Positions 7,064 through 14,640 of a stretch of DNA of 17,046 nucleotides are shown one piece after another (position 1 is the stretch's first letter; each line of letters opens with the position of its first letter). Source of the stretch: Betaproteobacteria bacterium (GTDB lineage Bacteria; Pseudomonadota; Gammaproteobacteria; Burkholderiales; Burkholderiaceae_C); the NCBI GenBank assembly GCA_947448675.1, contig CANFOR010000031.1, positions 1 through 17,046 of the forward strand. The letters are read 5' to 3'. The translations under genes and the position numbers were made by a program. The notes beneath the pieces were generated by a model. The model ran no database searches. It was not told the DNA's origin and worked only from the letters and a program-made list of their open reading frames with translations.

Positions 7064-7100
7064 CGCCCTTGAGGGGGAAGCGCCCCAGGCGCAACGGGGG
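7064..7100. repeat. GC-rich hairpin element between convergent genes
   Basis: In the 64-bp gap between the convergent metH N-part and the cyclic-nucleotide-binding gene, CCCTTGAGGG (7066-7075) is followed by GCGCC-CCA-GGCGC (7080-7092) and a G-rich end. It could fold and slow RNA polymerase, but there is no T-run on either strand, so I do not call it a terminator. It resembles G/C-rich intergenic blocks common at gene ends in related genera (from memory, unchecked). Confidence 0.35.
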
Positions 7101-7109
7101 TGGCCAAAA

Positions 7110-7700
7110 TCAAGTCGGCAGGAGATGGTCAATTTCTTCCTGCATGGCCTGGGTGAGTTGGGCATACATTTTGAGCTTGTCGGCGGTTTCGCGCAGGCGC
7201 TCGGCAATGCGCAACGACACTGCCATCATGAACTTTGCTGCCACAGGCGGGTTGTCATTCATCAGCTCTTGCAAAGACTCGCGCGACAAGATGGCGCAGC
7301 GCACATCGGTGCCTGCAATGCACGAAGCCGAACGCGGTTCGCCGTCGAGTAGGCCCATTTCGCCCAATAGGCTGCCAGCGCCGAGCACCGTCACCGTAAT
7401 GGGGTGCACTCGGCTCACGACGATGGTTTCTACGATCACTTCGCCATCCAGTGTCAAGACCATAAAACCGGTATTGCGAGTGTCGCCTTCTTTGATAAAA
7501 GCTGTCCCATCTTGAATAAGTTCGGGCTGCATATAGCTAACCACCACCCGCGCCTCATCGTGGCTGAGCCGCATCAAGGCGCTAGGGGCTCTTAATAGTT
7601 TGGCGGCCAAATCAGCGGTGTCAGAGCCTTCAATTGCACGCAAACGCTCGTCGGTTGTTGTGGAGTTTTTTTTACCAAAAAATCGATCAATCATGTGCAT
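7110..7700 (-). CDS. Cyclic-nucleotide-binding domain protein without DNA-binding domain
   Basis: A 196-residue soluble protein with one CRP-like cyclic-nucleotide-binding beta-barrel (about 35-150). The phosphate-binding cassette is GEMGLLDGEPRSA (113-125). Glu114, Arg123 and Ser124 match the CRP residues that hold cAMP, so binding of a cyclic nucleotide is plausible. After the barrel come only helices (about 152-193), amphipathic and coiled-coil-like (RIAERLRETADKL). The helix-turn-helix of CRP/FNR regulators is absent, so it is unlikely to be a transcription factor itself. It may dimerise and act through a partner. The gene is inserted, reversed, between the halves of metH. An ATG at 7694 (third codon) is an alternative start; no clear Shine-Dalgarno precedes either. 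Confidence 0.85.
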   Translation of the reverse strand: MHMIDRFFGKKNSTTTDERLRAIEGSDTADLAAKLLRAPSALMRLSHDEARVVVSYMQPELIQDGTAFIKEGDTRNTGFMVLTLDGEVIVETIVVSRVHPITVTVLGAGSLLGEMGLLDGEPRSASCIAGTDVRCAILSRESLQELMNDNPPVAAKFMMAVSLRIAERLRETADKLKMYAQLTQAMQEEIDHLLPT

Positions 7701-7708
7701 TTATACCA
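7692..7708 (-). promoter_or_regulatory. Extended -10-like promoter abutting the cyclic-nucleotide-binding gene
   Basis: Read on the minus strand, TTGGTATAAATGCACATG contains TGGTATAAA, an extended -10 (TG-N-TATAAA). The first ATG overlaps its end and the second ATG, at 7694, follows by about five bases. With no Shine-Dalgarno, a leaderless mRNA starting near the second ATG is possible. No good -35 is seen. Confidence 0.3.
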
Positions 7709-7749
7709 AGCAAAATCGGTGAGGAAAGGCGCATCGGGCATTAGACGCT

Positions 7750-7755
7750 TAAAAT
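7750..7755 (+). promoter_or_regulatory. Putative -10 for the riboswitch-controlled metH C-part
   Basis: TAAAAT at 7750-7755 lies about 10 bases before the riboswitch begins, the right place to start the leader RNA. The -35 region is not recognisable. It is divergent from the cyclic-nucleotide-binding gene. Confidence 0.45.
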
Positions 7756-7764
7756 CGGGCTAAC

Positions 7765-7862
7765 TCAAGGAGCGTTGCAGCGAAAGTGCTTGAATCAGCA
7801 TCTATTCGTCAGGCTTGGGTTCGATATGCAACGACGCTCACCTTTTGTAAGTAAGGTGGGTT
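7765..7862 (+). promoter_or_regulatory. S-adenosylhomocysteine (SAH) riboswitch in the metH C-part leader
   Basis: The leader matches the SAH riboswitch pattern: AAGGAGCGTTGCAGCG at the 5' side, a variable hairpin (TGCT 7787-7790 with AGCA 7797-7800), the conserved core CAGGCTTGGG (7810-7819), and AACGACGCTCACC (7830-7842) at the 3' side. Helix P1 forms from GAGCGT (7770-7775) with ACGCTC (7834-7839), extended by TGC/GCA past a small bulge. Just after it, CACCTT (7839-7844) can pair with AAGGTG (7853-7858), which holds the ribosome-binding site of metH (AAGG, 6 nt before the ATG). Because P1 and this hairpin share bases around 7837-7839, SAH binding would favour P1 and free the ribosome site: an ON switch acting on translation, as described for this class upstream of ahcY and metH. 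Confidence 0.9.
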
Positions 7863-10619
7863 ATGTCTAAGTTGTTAGTTCCTCCAATGAAGCTCTCAGG
7901 CCTGGAACCTGTACTGATCGGGCCATCGTCTAGCAGAGATGCTGAGAACAATGCCGCGAGCCGGACACTGTTTGTCAACATTGGCGAGCGCACCAATGTC
8001 ACTGGCTCTAAAGCCTTCGCCCGCATGATTTTGAACGGCGAGTACGAGCAGGCCCTGGCCGTGGCGCGCCAGCAGGTAGAAAACGGCGCGCAGATCATCG
8101 ACATCAACATGGACGAGGCCATGCTCGACAGCAAGGCCGCCATGGTTCGCTTTTTGAACCTGATTGCCAGCGAGCCCGACATTGCGCGGGTGCCCATCAT
8201 GGTGGACAGCTCCAAGTGGGAGGTGATCGAAGCGGGCCTGCGCTGCATCCAGGGCAAGGGCATCGTCAACTCCATCAGCATGAAAGAAGGCGTGGACGCC
8301 TTCAAGCACCAGGCCAAACTTCTCAAGCGCTATGGCGCTGCGGCAGTGGTGATGGCTTTTGACGAAAAGGGCCAGGCCGACACCTACCAACGCAAGATTG
8401 AAATCTGCGAACGTGCTTACCGCGTGCTGGTTGATGAGCTGGACTTCCCGCCCGAAGACATCATCTTCGACCCGAATATCTTCGCCATTGCCACCGGCAT
8501 TGAAGAACACAACAACTACGCGGTGGATTTTATTGAAGCCACCAAGTGGATCAAGCACCACCTGCCGGGTGCCAAAGTCTCCGGCGGCGTGAGCAATGTG
8601 AGCTTCAGCTTCCGAGGCAATGACCCGGTGCGCGAAGCCATTCACACCGTGTTTTTGTACCATGCGATTCAAGCGGGCATGGACATGGGCATTGTCAACG
8701 CGGGCATGGTCGGCGTGTACGACGAATTGGAACCCGTACTGCGCGAGCGCGTTGAAGATGTGGTGCTCAACCGCCGCGCCGATGCAGGCGAGCGTTTGGT
8801 AGAGATTGCCGAGTCCGCCAAGAGCGGCGCTAAAGACGAGAGCAAGCGCAACGAGTGGCGCGCGGGAACCGTGCAGCAGCGCCTCTCACACGCGCTGGTG
8901 GCGGGCATTACCGACTTCATTACCCAGGACACCGAAGAGGCCTACCAAGGCATTTTGGCCAATGGCGGACGGCCGCTGCATGTGATCGAAGGCCCTTTGA
9001 TGGACGGCATGAACATTGTGGGCGATTTGTTTGGCCAAGGCAAAATGTTTTTGCCCCAGGTGGTGAAAAGCGCCCGCGTAATGAAGCAGGCCGTGGCCCA
9101 CCTGATTCCCTATATCGAAGAAGAGAAAAAGCAACAGGCTGCAGCGGGCGAAGACGTCAAAGCCAAGGGCAAGATCATCATCGCCACCGTGAAGGGCGAC
9201 GTGCACGACATTGGAAAAAACATCGTCACGGTCGTTTTGCAGTGCAATAACTTTGAAGTGGTGAACATGGGCGTCATGGTGCCCTGCCACGAAATTTTGG
9301 CGCGCGCCAAGGTCGAGGGTGCAGACATTGTGGGCCTCTCGGGCCTCATCACACCGAGCTTGGAAGAAATGCAGTACGTAGCCGCAGAGATGCAGAAAGA
9401 CGATCATTTTCGCATTCGCAAAATCCCGCTACTGATCGGCGGCGCTACCACCAGCCGCGTGCACACCGCCGTCAAAATTGCGCCGCATTACGAAGGCCCG
9501 GTGGTCTATGTGCCCGATGCCTCGCGCAGCGTGAGCGTGGCGCAAAGCCTGCTGTCCGACCACGCCAGCAAATACATCGCCGAGTTGAACGCCGACTACG
9601 ACACGGTGCGTACCCAGCACGCCAACAAAAAGCGAACCCCGCTGTGGCCGCTGGCCAAGATTCGCGCCAACAAAACGCCCATCGATTGGGCGCATTACAC
9701 GCCGCCCGTGCCCAAGTTCATCGGGCGGCGTGTGTTCAAAAATTTTGATCTGGCCGAGCTGGCCAAATTCATCGACTGGGGCCCCTTCTTCCAGACCTGG
9801 GACTTGGCGGGCCCCTTCCCAGCCATCTTGAAAGACGAAGTGGTGGGCGCCGAAGCCCAGCGCGTGTTCTCTGACGGCAAACGCATGCTGCAGCGCTTGG
9901 TAGAAGGCCGCTGGCTCACGGCCAGTGGCGTGATGGGCCTGTACCCCGCCAACAGCGTGAATGACGACGACATAGCCCTCTACACCGACGAGACGCGCAC
10001 AGAAGTGGCCATGACCTGGCACGGCCTGCGTCAACAGACCGAAAAGCAGGCGGTGGACGGCATCATGCGCCCCAGCCGCTGCTTGGCCGACTTTGTAGCG
10101 CCGAAGGGCGTAGCCAAAGACTATGTGGGCGTTTTCGCCGTCACGGCAGGCATTGGGGCCGAGAAGAAAGAGGCTTACTTCATGGCCGACCACGACGACT
10201 ACTCGTCGATCATGCTCAAGGCACTGGCCGACCGCTTGGCTGAGGCTTTTGCCGAATGCCTGCACGCGCGTGTGCGCACCGATCTGTGGGGCTATGCTGC
10301 CAGTGAACGCCTAGATACTCGTGATTTGATAGCGGAAAAGTACCAAGGCATACGCCCTGCGCCCGGTTACCCGGCCTGCCCTGACCACAGCGTCAAGCAA
10401 GCCATGTTCGACTTGCTGCAGTGCGCCGACATTGGCATGGGCCTGACCGAAAGCCTGGCCATGACGCCCGCTGCCAGCGTGAGCGGCTTTTACCTCAGCC
10501 ACCCACAGAGCAGCTACTTCAACGTGGGCAAAATTGCCGATGACCAGTTGCAAGACTTGGCGCAGCGCCGCGGCTTAAAAGCCCAAGACATCCAGCGCTT
10601 ACTCGCACCCAATTTGTAA
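7863..10619 (+). CDS. metH: Methionine synthase, folate/B12/activation domains (split MetH, C-part)
   Basis: A 918-residue protein corresponding to the last three modules of E. coli MetH. The methyltetrahydrofolate-binding barrel spans ~36-295 (FVNIGERTNVTGSKAF, ENGAQIIDINMDEAMLD). The helical cap is ~328-420. The Rossmann B12 domain is ~430-570 with DVHDIG, whose His448 should replace the lower cobalamin ligand. The reactivation domain is ~600-915, with R831-x-x-x-G835-Y836, the S-adenosylmethionine-binding motif. The homocysteine domain is missing and is supplied by the gene at 5999; together they total ~1266 residues, against 1227 in E. coli. Loss of one S-adenosylmethionine-binding partner would leave oxidised cobalamin unrepaired, so all three modules look functional. 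Translation is probably controlled by the SAH riboswitch just upstream, tying expression to methyl-cycle by-product. Confidence 0.95.
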   Translation: MSKLLVPPMKLSGLEPVLIGPSSSRDAENNAASRTLFVNIGERTNVTGSKAFARMILNGEYEQALAVARQQVENGAQIIDINMDEAMLDSKAAMVRFLNLIASEPDIARVPIMVDSSKWEVIEAGLRCIQGKGIVNSISMKEGVDAFKHQAKLLKRYGAAAVVMAFDEKGQADTYQRKIEICERAYRVLVDELDFPPEDIIFDPNIFAIATGIEEHNNYAVDFIEATKWIKHHLPGAKVSGGVSNVSFSFRGNDPVREAIHTVFLYHAIQAGMDMGIVNAGMVGVYDELEPVLRERVEDVVLNRRADAGERLVEIAESAKSGAKDESKRNEWRAGTVQQRLSHALVAGITDFITQDTEEAYQGILANGGRPLHVIEGPLMDGMNIVGDLFGQGKMFLPQVVKSARVMKQAVAHLIPYIEEEKKQQAAAGEDVKAKGKIIIATVKGDVHDIGKNIVTVVLQCNNFEVVNMGVMVPCHEILARAKVEGADIVGLSGLITPSLEEMQYVAAEMQKDDHFRIRKIPLLIGGATTSRVHTAVKIAPHYEGPVVYVPDASRSVSVAQSLLSDHASKYIAELNADYDTVRTQHANKKRTPLWPLAKIRANKTPIDWAHYTPPVPKFIGRRVFKNFDLAELAKFIDWGPFFQTWDLAGPFPAILKDEVVGAEAQRVFSDGKRMLQRLVEGRWLTASGVMGLYPANSVNDDDIALYTDETRTEVAMTWHGLRQQTEKQAVDGIMRPSRCLADFVAPKGVAKDYVGVFAVTAGIGAEKKEAYFMADHDDYSSIMLKALADRLAEAFAECLHARVRTDLWGYAASERLDTRDLIAEKYQGIRPAPGYPACPDHSVKQAMFDLLQCADIGMGLTESLAMTPAASVSGFYLSHPQSSYFNVGKIADDQLQDLAQRRGLKAQDIQRLLAPNL

Positions 10620-10809
10620 CCGCGAGCCCCACCAACACGCTCACTAGCCACGCACTGGTGGAGCCCCCATGGGGTGGCTGGGCTTACGCGACCTTACAAA
10701 TCAGCACCTGGCCTTTGCGCAAGACTGTGTACCGTGGCCTGCTGCTGCGCGTTGTATGCATAGGCCTATCGGCTTGCAACGTATTGGTAAAAACATTCAG
10801 GAGAAAACC

Positions 10810-11661
10810 ATGGCTATTGATCTCAACGCTGGCGCTGTAGCAGCCAGCTCTACCAAACCTCTGTGGGCCGTCGTCGGCGTTTTGGGCCTGGCCGTGGTGG
10901 GCATGGGCGGTGCCATGCTGAGCATGAAGTCCAAGCCAGAAGCACCCACTCCTGCCGCCGCAATGGCCGTGCCTACTGCGCCCGTAGCCCCAGTGCCTGC
11001 CATAGCTACCACCCCCTCTGCAAGCCCTGTTACAGAGCAAAAAACGGCTGAAAGCGGCATAGAACCTGCGAAGACAGCTACCAAAAACATAGCTAAACAC
11101 GTCACCCCAAAAGCTGCCACTGGGCCTGCAAGCGTGCCTGCCGTAGTAACTACTCCGGCCGTTGCTGCGGTACCAAGCCCTGCACCGGTAGCCGCCGTTG
11201 TGCCTGCGCCTGTGCCCGTCGTTGCGGTAGCAACACCAGCGCCCAAGCCCATTTGCGGCAACTGCGGCACGATTGACGGCATTACCCCCGTGCAACACCA
11301 AGGCAAGGCCAACGGCCTGGGTGCCGTGGCGGGTGGTGTTGCAGGCGCATTGCTGGGTCACCAGGTAGGCGATGGCACAGGCAAACAGTTGGCCACTGTT
11401 TTGGGTGGCGTGGCGGGGGGCTTGGCGGGCAATGCCCTTGAGAAAAATGCGAAAAAAGTAACTGTTTATTCCGTGCACCTGAGCATGGAAGACGGCAGCA
11501 GCCGCACAGTCGAGCTGCAAAGCGCACCCCCCATGGGTACCAAGGTCATCGTAGATGGCAACACCCTGCGCGGCACTGACGGCAGCATCTTGGGTGGGCC
11601 GGCTCCCGCAGCCGCCAAACCGGTAGCAGCTGACCCTGGCCGCAACAATTACGGCGGCTAA
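10810..11661 (+). CDS. Membrane-anchored glycine-zipper 2TM domain protein
   Basis: A 283-residue protein. One N-terminal membrane segment (17-37) is followed by a long Pro/Ala/Val linker (~40-146), then a Cys-Gly-Asn-Cys pair (149-152) and a glycine-zipper stretch (169-211) like the rickettsial 17-kDa antigen family: GAVAGGVAGALLGHQVGDG and VLGGVAGGLAGNALE. A small conserved tail (VTVYSVHLSMEDGSSRTVEL, 216-235) follows, typical of these envelope proteins. It is probably an inner-membrane-anchored periplasmic protein whose zipper may insert in or span a membrane; function unknown. The ATG at 10810 follows AGGAG at 6 nt; an ATG 47 codons upstream is rejected because the added residues have no family features. 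Part of the linker (codons ~65-95) uses the rare codon ATA three times. Confidence 0.85.
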   Translation: MAIDLNAGAVAASSTKPLWAVVGVLGLAVVGMGGAMLSMKSKPEAPTPAAAMAVPTAPVAPVPAIATTPSASPVTEQKTAESGIEPAKTATKNIAKHVTPKAATGPASVPAVVTTPAVAAVPSPAPVAAVVPAPVPVVAVATPAPKPICGNCGTIDGITPVQHQGKANGLGAVAGGVAGALLGHQVGDGTGKQLATVLGGVAGGLAGNALEKNAKKVTVYSVHLSMEDGSSRTVELQSAPPMGTKVIVDGNTLRGTDGSILGGPAPAAAKPVAADPGRNNYGG

Positions 11662-11671
11662 GCCGGCGCCT

Positions 11672-13234
11672 TTAGCGCAACGCGTGCAAGGCCCGGCGGT
11701 ACTGCATGGCTTCTGCAATATGCACCAACTGAACCGCCTGCGCCCCGCTTAAGTCAGCAATCGTGCGCGCTAGTTTTAAGCTGCGGTGTGTGCCGCGCGC
11801 CGACCAAGCCAAACGCGTGGCGGCTGTCTGCAAAAACTTGCGCGAAGGCTCGTCGGTGGCGCAATGCAGGTCAATCTCTTTGCCTTGCAAGGCTTGGTTG
11901 GTTTTTCCTTGGCGCTCCATAGCACGCTGGCGGGCCTGGGCCACACGCTCGCCCACTGCGGCACTGGTCTCGCTGGGTGCAGCTTGCAAGAGTTCGCTGG
12001 CGGGCAGGGCGGGCACTTCGACATGCAGGTCGATGCGGTCGAGCAAAGGGCCGCTCAACTTGTTTTGGTAGCGCGCAATTTGGTCGGGCGTGCAGCGGCA
12101 TTGTTTTTGGTTCGAGCCCAAAAACCCGCAGGGGCAGGGGTTCATCGCCCCGATCAACTGAAAGCGCGCTGGGAACTCCGCCCGGCGAGCCGCGCGCGAA
12201 ATGGTGATGGTGCCCGACTCTAGCGGCTCGCGCAGCGCCTCTAATGCCGAGCGCGGAAACTCTGGCATTTCATCTAAAAACAAAACCCCGTTGTGCGCCA
12301 TCGAGATCTCGCCCGGGCGCGGGGGTGAACCGCCGCCCACCAAGGCAGGCGCGCTGGCCGAGTGGTGCGGCGCAGAGGTGGGGCGCTGGCCCCAATGCGC
12401 CAGCTGCAGCCGCCCCACCAAACTTGCCAAGGCCGCGCTTTGCAAAGACTCGTCTAGCGTCATCGGGGGCAAAAGCCCGGCAAAGCGTTGCGCCAGCATC
12501 GATTTGCCCGCGCCCGGTGGGCCGACCAATAACATGCTGTGCCCGCCTGCAGCAGCTATCTCTAAAGCGCGCTTGGCCACGGCCTGGCCCTTCACGTCCG
12601 CAAGATCAGGGTAGACAGCGGCCCCCACTTGCGGCTGGCTCTGTACCCGTGCCCAGCCACTGCTTATGGCCACGTGGGCGTCGCCCACAGCAGCCGAGCC
12701 CTCGGGCGCAAACTGGCGCACCACATCTAGCAAATGCTTGGCCCCGTAAACCCGTGCTCCGGGCACCAAAGCGGCTTCCTGCGCGCTGACCTCGGGCAGT
12801 ACCAAGCTGCCGGGGCTGGTGCCCACAACACCCGCGCCTTGCAAAGCCAAACACATGGCCAATGCACCCCGAACAGGCCGCAGGTCGCCCGCCAAAGACA
12901 ACTCCCCCGCAAACTCATAGGCTGCCAAGGCCGAGGCATCAATCTGGCCGCTAGCAGCCAATATGCCCAAGGCAATGGGCAAGTCAAAGCGGCCAGAATC
13001 TTTGGGCAAGTCGGCCGGGGCCAAATTCACCGTAATACGCTTATTGGACGGAAACTCGAGCCCCGAATTTTGCAGGGCACTGCGCACCCGTTCCCGGGCC
13101 TCTTTAACCTCGGTATCGGCTAAACCCACCAACGTAAAGCTGGGCAGGCCATTGGCCAGGTGAACCTCCACCTGTACGCTGGCCGCTTGCAAACCATTCA
13201 AGGCCCGGGCGTGCACCATTGCAAAGCCTGACAT
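11672..13234 (-). CDS. comM: YifB/ComM family Mg chelatase-like AAA+ ATPase
   Basis: A 520-residue protein of the family's usual length (~500). The N-terminal ChlI-like domain (~1-140) starts SGFAMVHARALNGLQA and contains NGLPSFTLVGL, VKEARERVRSA and ITVNLAPADLPK. The AAA+ core has Walker A GPPGAGKS (238-245, Lys244) and Walker B VLFLDE (Asp321-Glu322). A Cys-rich motif, MNPCPCG with CRC (364-381), precedes the C-terminal chelatase-like helical domain containing LLDRIDLHVEV. In Vibrio cholerae ComM is a helicase that promotes branch migration during natural transformation, so it may serve DNA uptake here. I use the ATG at 13234, which matches the family start; an upstream ATG at 13288 would add 18 residues with no counterpart. 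It ends only 10 bp from the convergent glycine-zipper gene, with no terminator visible. Confidence 0.92.
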   Translation of the reverse strand: MSGFAMVHARALNGLQAASVQVEVHLANGLPSFTLVGLADTEVKEARERVRSALQNSGLEFPSNKRITVNLAPADLPKDSGRFDLPIALGILAASGQIDASALAAYEFAGELSLAGDLRPVRGALAMCLALQGAGVVGTSPGSLVLPEVSAQEAALVPGARVYGAKHLLDVVRQFAPEGSAAVGDAHVAISSGWARVQSQPQVGAAVYPDLADVKGQAVAKRALEIAAAGGHSMLLVGPPGAGKSMLAQRFAGLLPPMTLDESLQSAALASLVGRLQLAHWGQRPTSAPHHSASAPALVGGGSPPRPGEISMAHNGVLFLDEMPEFPRSALEALREPLESGTITISRAARRAEFPARFQLIGAMNPCPCGFLGSNQKQCRCTPDQIARYQNKLSGPLLDRIDLHVEVPALPASELLQAAPSETSAAVGERVAQARQRAMERQGKTNQALQGKEIDLHCATDEPSRKFLQTAATRLAWSARGTHRSLKLARTIADLSGAQAVQLVHIAEAMQYRRALHALR

Positions 13235-13291
13235 ATGTGCATTCCTAGTTTTGGTGCAAAAATATGCGTTGATGTTGAAGATCGACAATAA

Positions 13292-13308
13292 AGCACCACA
13301 ATTGTGCG
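13292..13308. promoter_or_regulatory. Putative NtrC (NRI) binding site
   Basis: AGCACCACAATTGTGCG fits the 17-bp NtrC pattern TGCACC-N5-GGTGCA at GCACC and GTGC with correct spacing. It lies ~130 bp upstream of the expected start of the sigma-54 promoter, in the range of enhancer sites at E. coli glnA. A weaker copy, TGCATGGTAATAGCGCA, sits at 13362-13378. Confidence 0.6.
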
Positions 13309-13404
13309 CAACTGAAGCTCTTAGAACAACCTATAACGCTTGCTTGCAGCCACACGCATACTGCATGGTAATAGCGCACATCAAAAGTCACCACTTTGTC
13401 ACGC

Positions 13405-13420
13405 TGGCACAGTCCATGCT
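13405..13420 (+). promoter_or_regulatory. Sigma-54 (RpoN) promoter of the torF-glnK-amtB cluster
   Basis: TGGCACAGTCCATGCT matches the sigma-54 consensus TGGCAC-N5-TTGCW with one mismatch. The invariant GG (13406-13407) and GC (13418-13419) are separated by exactly 10 bases. Transcription would start near 13431, giving a ~22-nt leader before the porin ATG. This fits nitrogen-limitation control of glnK-amtB. Confidence 0.85.
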
Positions 13421-13452
13421 TAGATTGCTTGTCTTTTTTTGGAGAAATTTAC

Positions 13453-14244
13453 ATGAAACTCAAAACCACCTCTTCGTTTGCACTCGTGGCCCTGGCCATT
13501 TCTGGCGGCGCTTTTGCCCAAACTGCCGCCCCGGCAGCGGCACCTGCGGCTCCAGAACCCGAGTACACAATTTCCCCCAACCTGACCTTCGCTACCGATT
13601 ACCGCTACCGCGGCGTGTCGCAAACCTCGCGCAAGCCCGTCATTCAAGCTGGTGTGGACTACACCAACAAAAATGGCTTCTACGCCAGCACTTTGATCCA
13701 AAACGTTAGCTGGATCAAAAACGGCAGCAACCCCACAGTAGCCAAAGGCCCTCTCGAGTGGGATTTCTGGGGTGGGTACAAAGGCGAAATCGCTAAAGAC
13801 GTAGCGTATGACATTGGCGCACTGTACTACTGGTACACCGGCAACACCAACACCGCCAATGGCTACGCTAACGCCAACACCTTGGAAGCCTACGGCGCTC
13901 TGACCTACGGCATTACCACGGTGAAGTACTCACACGCTTTGAGCAATGTGTTCGGCAACCCCAGCAGCAAGGGTAGCGGCTACTTGGAAGCAGCGGCTAC
14001 CTTTGACCTGGGCGAAGGCTTCTCCCTCACGCCGCACCTGGGCTACCAAACCTACAAAAACAATACCAGCATTCCAAAATACACCGACTACGCTTTGACT
14101 TTGAACAAAGACTACGCCGGTGTAACCTTCGGCGCGGCTTTCATTGGCACCAACAAGGGTGGCAACGCAGCGGCCATCGAAGCTGGCAGCAGCAAAGATA
14201 TCTACAAAAGCAGCTTGGTGCTCTCTATCAACAAAAAATTCTAA
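13453..14244 (+). CDS. TorF family putative outer-membrane porin
   Basis: A 263-residue outer-membrane protein with a 22-residue signal peptide (cleavage after GGAFA). The body is rich in alternating aromatic/polar beta strands and ends with Phe (SLVLSINKKF), typical of barrels inserted by the BAM complex. ISPNLTFATDYRYRGVSQT and GVDYTNKNGFYAS near the start are signatures of the Gcw_chp/TorF family of putative porins. A short Ala/Pro stretch follows the signal peptide. It is the first gene after the sigma-54 promoter and ends 25 bp before glnK, so it is probably co-expressed with the PII protein and ammonium channel and may let ammonium or small nitrogen compounds cross the outer membrane. 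The start is supported by GGAG ~8 nt upstream. Confidence 0.87.
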   Translation: MKLKTTSSFALVALAISGGAFAQTAAPAAAPAAPEPEYTISPNLTFATDYRYRGVSQTSRKPVIQAGVDYTNKNGFYASTLIQNVSWIKNGSNPTVAKGPLEWDFWGGYKGEIAKDVAYDIGALYYWYTGNTNTANGYANANTLEAYGALTYGITTVKYSHALSNVFGNPSSKGSGYLEAAATFDLGEGFSLTPHLGYQTYKNNTSIPKYTDYALTLNKDYAGVTFGAAFIGTNKGGNAAAIEAGSSKDIYKSSLVLSINKKF

Positions 14245-14269
14245 ACCCTTGTTACACAGAGGATTACCT

Positions 14270-14608
14270 ATGAAACTCGTAACGGCCATCATCAAACCGT
14301 TCAAGCTTGACGAGGTGCGCGAGGCACTGTCGGGCATTGGCGTGCAAGGCATTACTGTGACCGAAGTCAAAGGCTTTGGTCGCCAAAAAGGACACACCGA
14401 GCTGTACCGCGGTGCAGAGTACGTTGTTGACTTCTTGCCCAAGGTCAAGATCGAAGCGGCAGTGGCCGACGAGCTCGTAGAGCGCGTCATCGAAGCGGTG
14501 GAAGCCGCTGCCCGTACCGGCAAAATCGGTGACGGCAAAATTTTTGTTTACAACCTCGAGCAAGTCGTGCGCATCCGTACCGGTGAAACCGGCAAAGAAG
14601 CGCTCTGA
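14270..14608 (+). CDS. glnK: Nitrogen regulatory PII protein (GlnK/GlnB)
   Basis: A 112-residue PII protein of exact family length. It begins MKLVTAIIKPFKLDEVREAL. The T-loop spans ~37-55 with Tyr51, the residue uridylylated by GlnD under nitrogen shortage, and the B-loop is TGKIGDGKIFV, which helps bind ATP/2-oxoglutarate. It acts as a trimer that plugs the cytoplasmic face of the ammonium channel when nitrogen is plentiful. The name glnK is chosen because the gene lies directly before amtB (32 bp gap) downstream of a sigma-54 promoter; the sequence alone does not separate GlnK from GlnB. GAGG precedes the start. An upstream in-frame start would overlap the porin gene and is rejected. Confidence 0.95.
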   Translation: MKLVTAIIKPFKLDEVREALSGIGVQGITVTEVKGFGRQKGHTELYRGAEYVVDFLPKVKIEAAVADELVERVIEAVEAAARTGKIGDGKIFVYNLEQVVRIRTGETGKEAL

Positions 14609-14640
14609 TCAGCACCACACACCATTTGGAATAACAAACC

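Noticed and set aside
5999..10619. metH as a broken (frameshifted) pseudogene
   Set aside because: Both parts have intact domains, complete catalytic motifs and separate starts, the second has its own riboswitch leader, and split metH genes are known in betaproteobacteria.
10620..10809. Small gene or terminator in the gap after metH
   Set aside because: Palindromes CCCCATGGGG (10665-10674) and ATAGGCCTAT (10760-10769) are present, but there is no T-run and no short frame with a ribosome site; it probably only holds the next promoter.
10684..11718. A 344-codon minus-strand frame over the glycine-zipper gene
   Set aside because: Translation is Gly/Arg/Ser/His-rich noise opposite the Pro/Ala linker; the plus-strand gene has a ribosome site, membrane helix and zipper motif.
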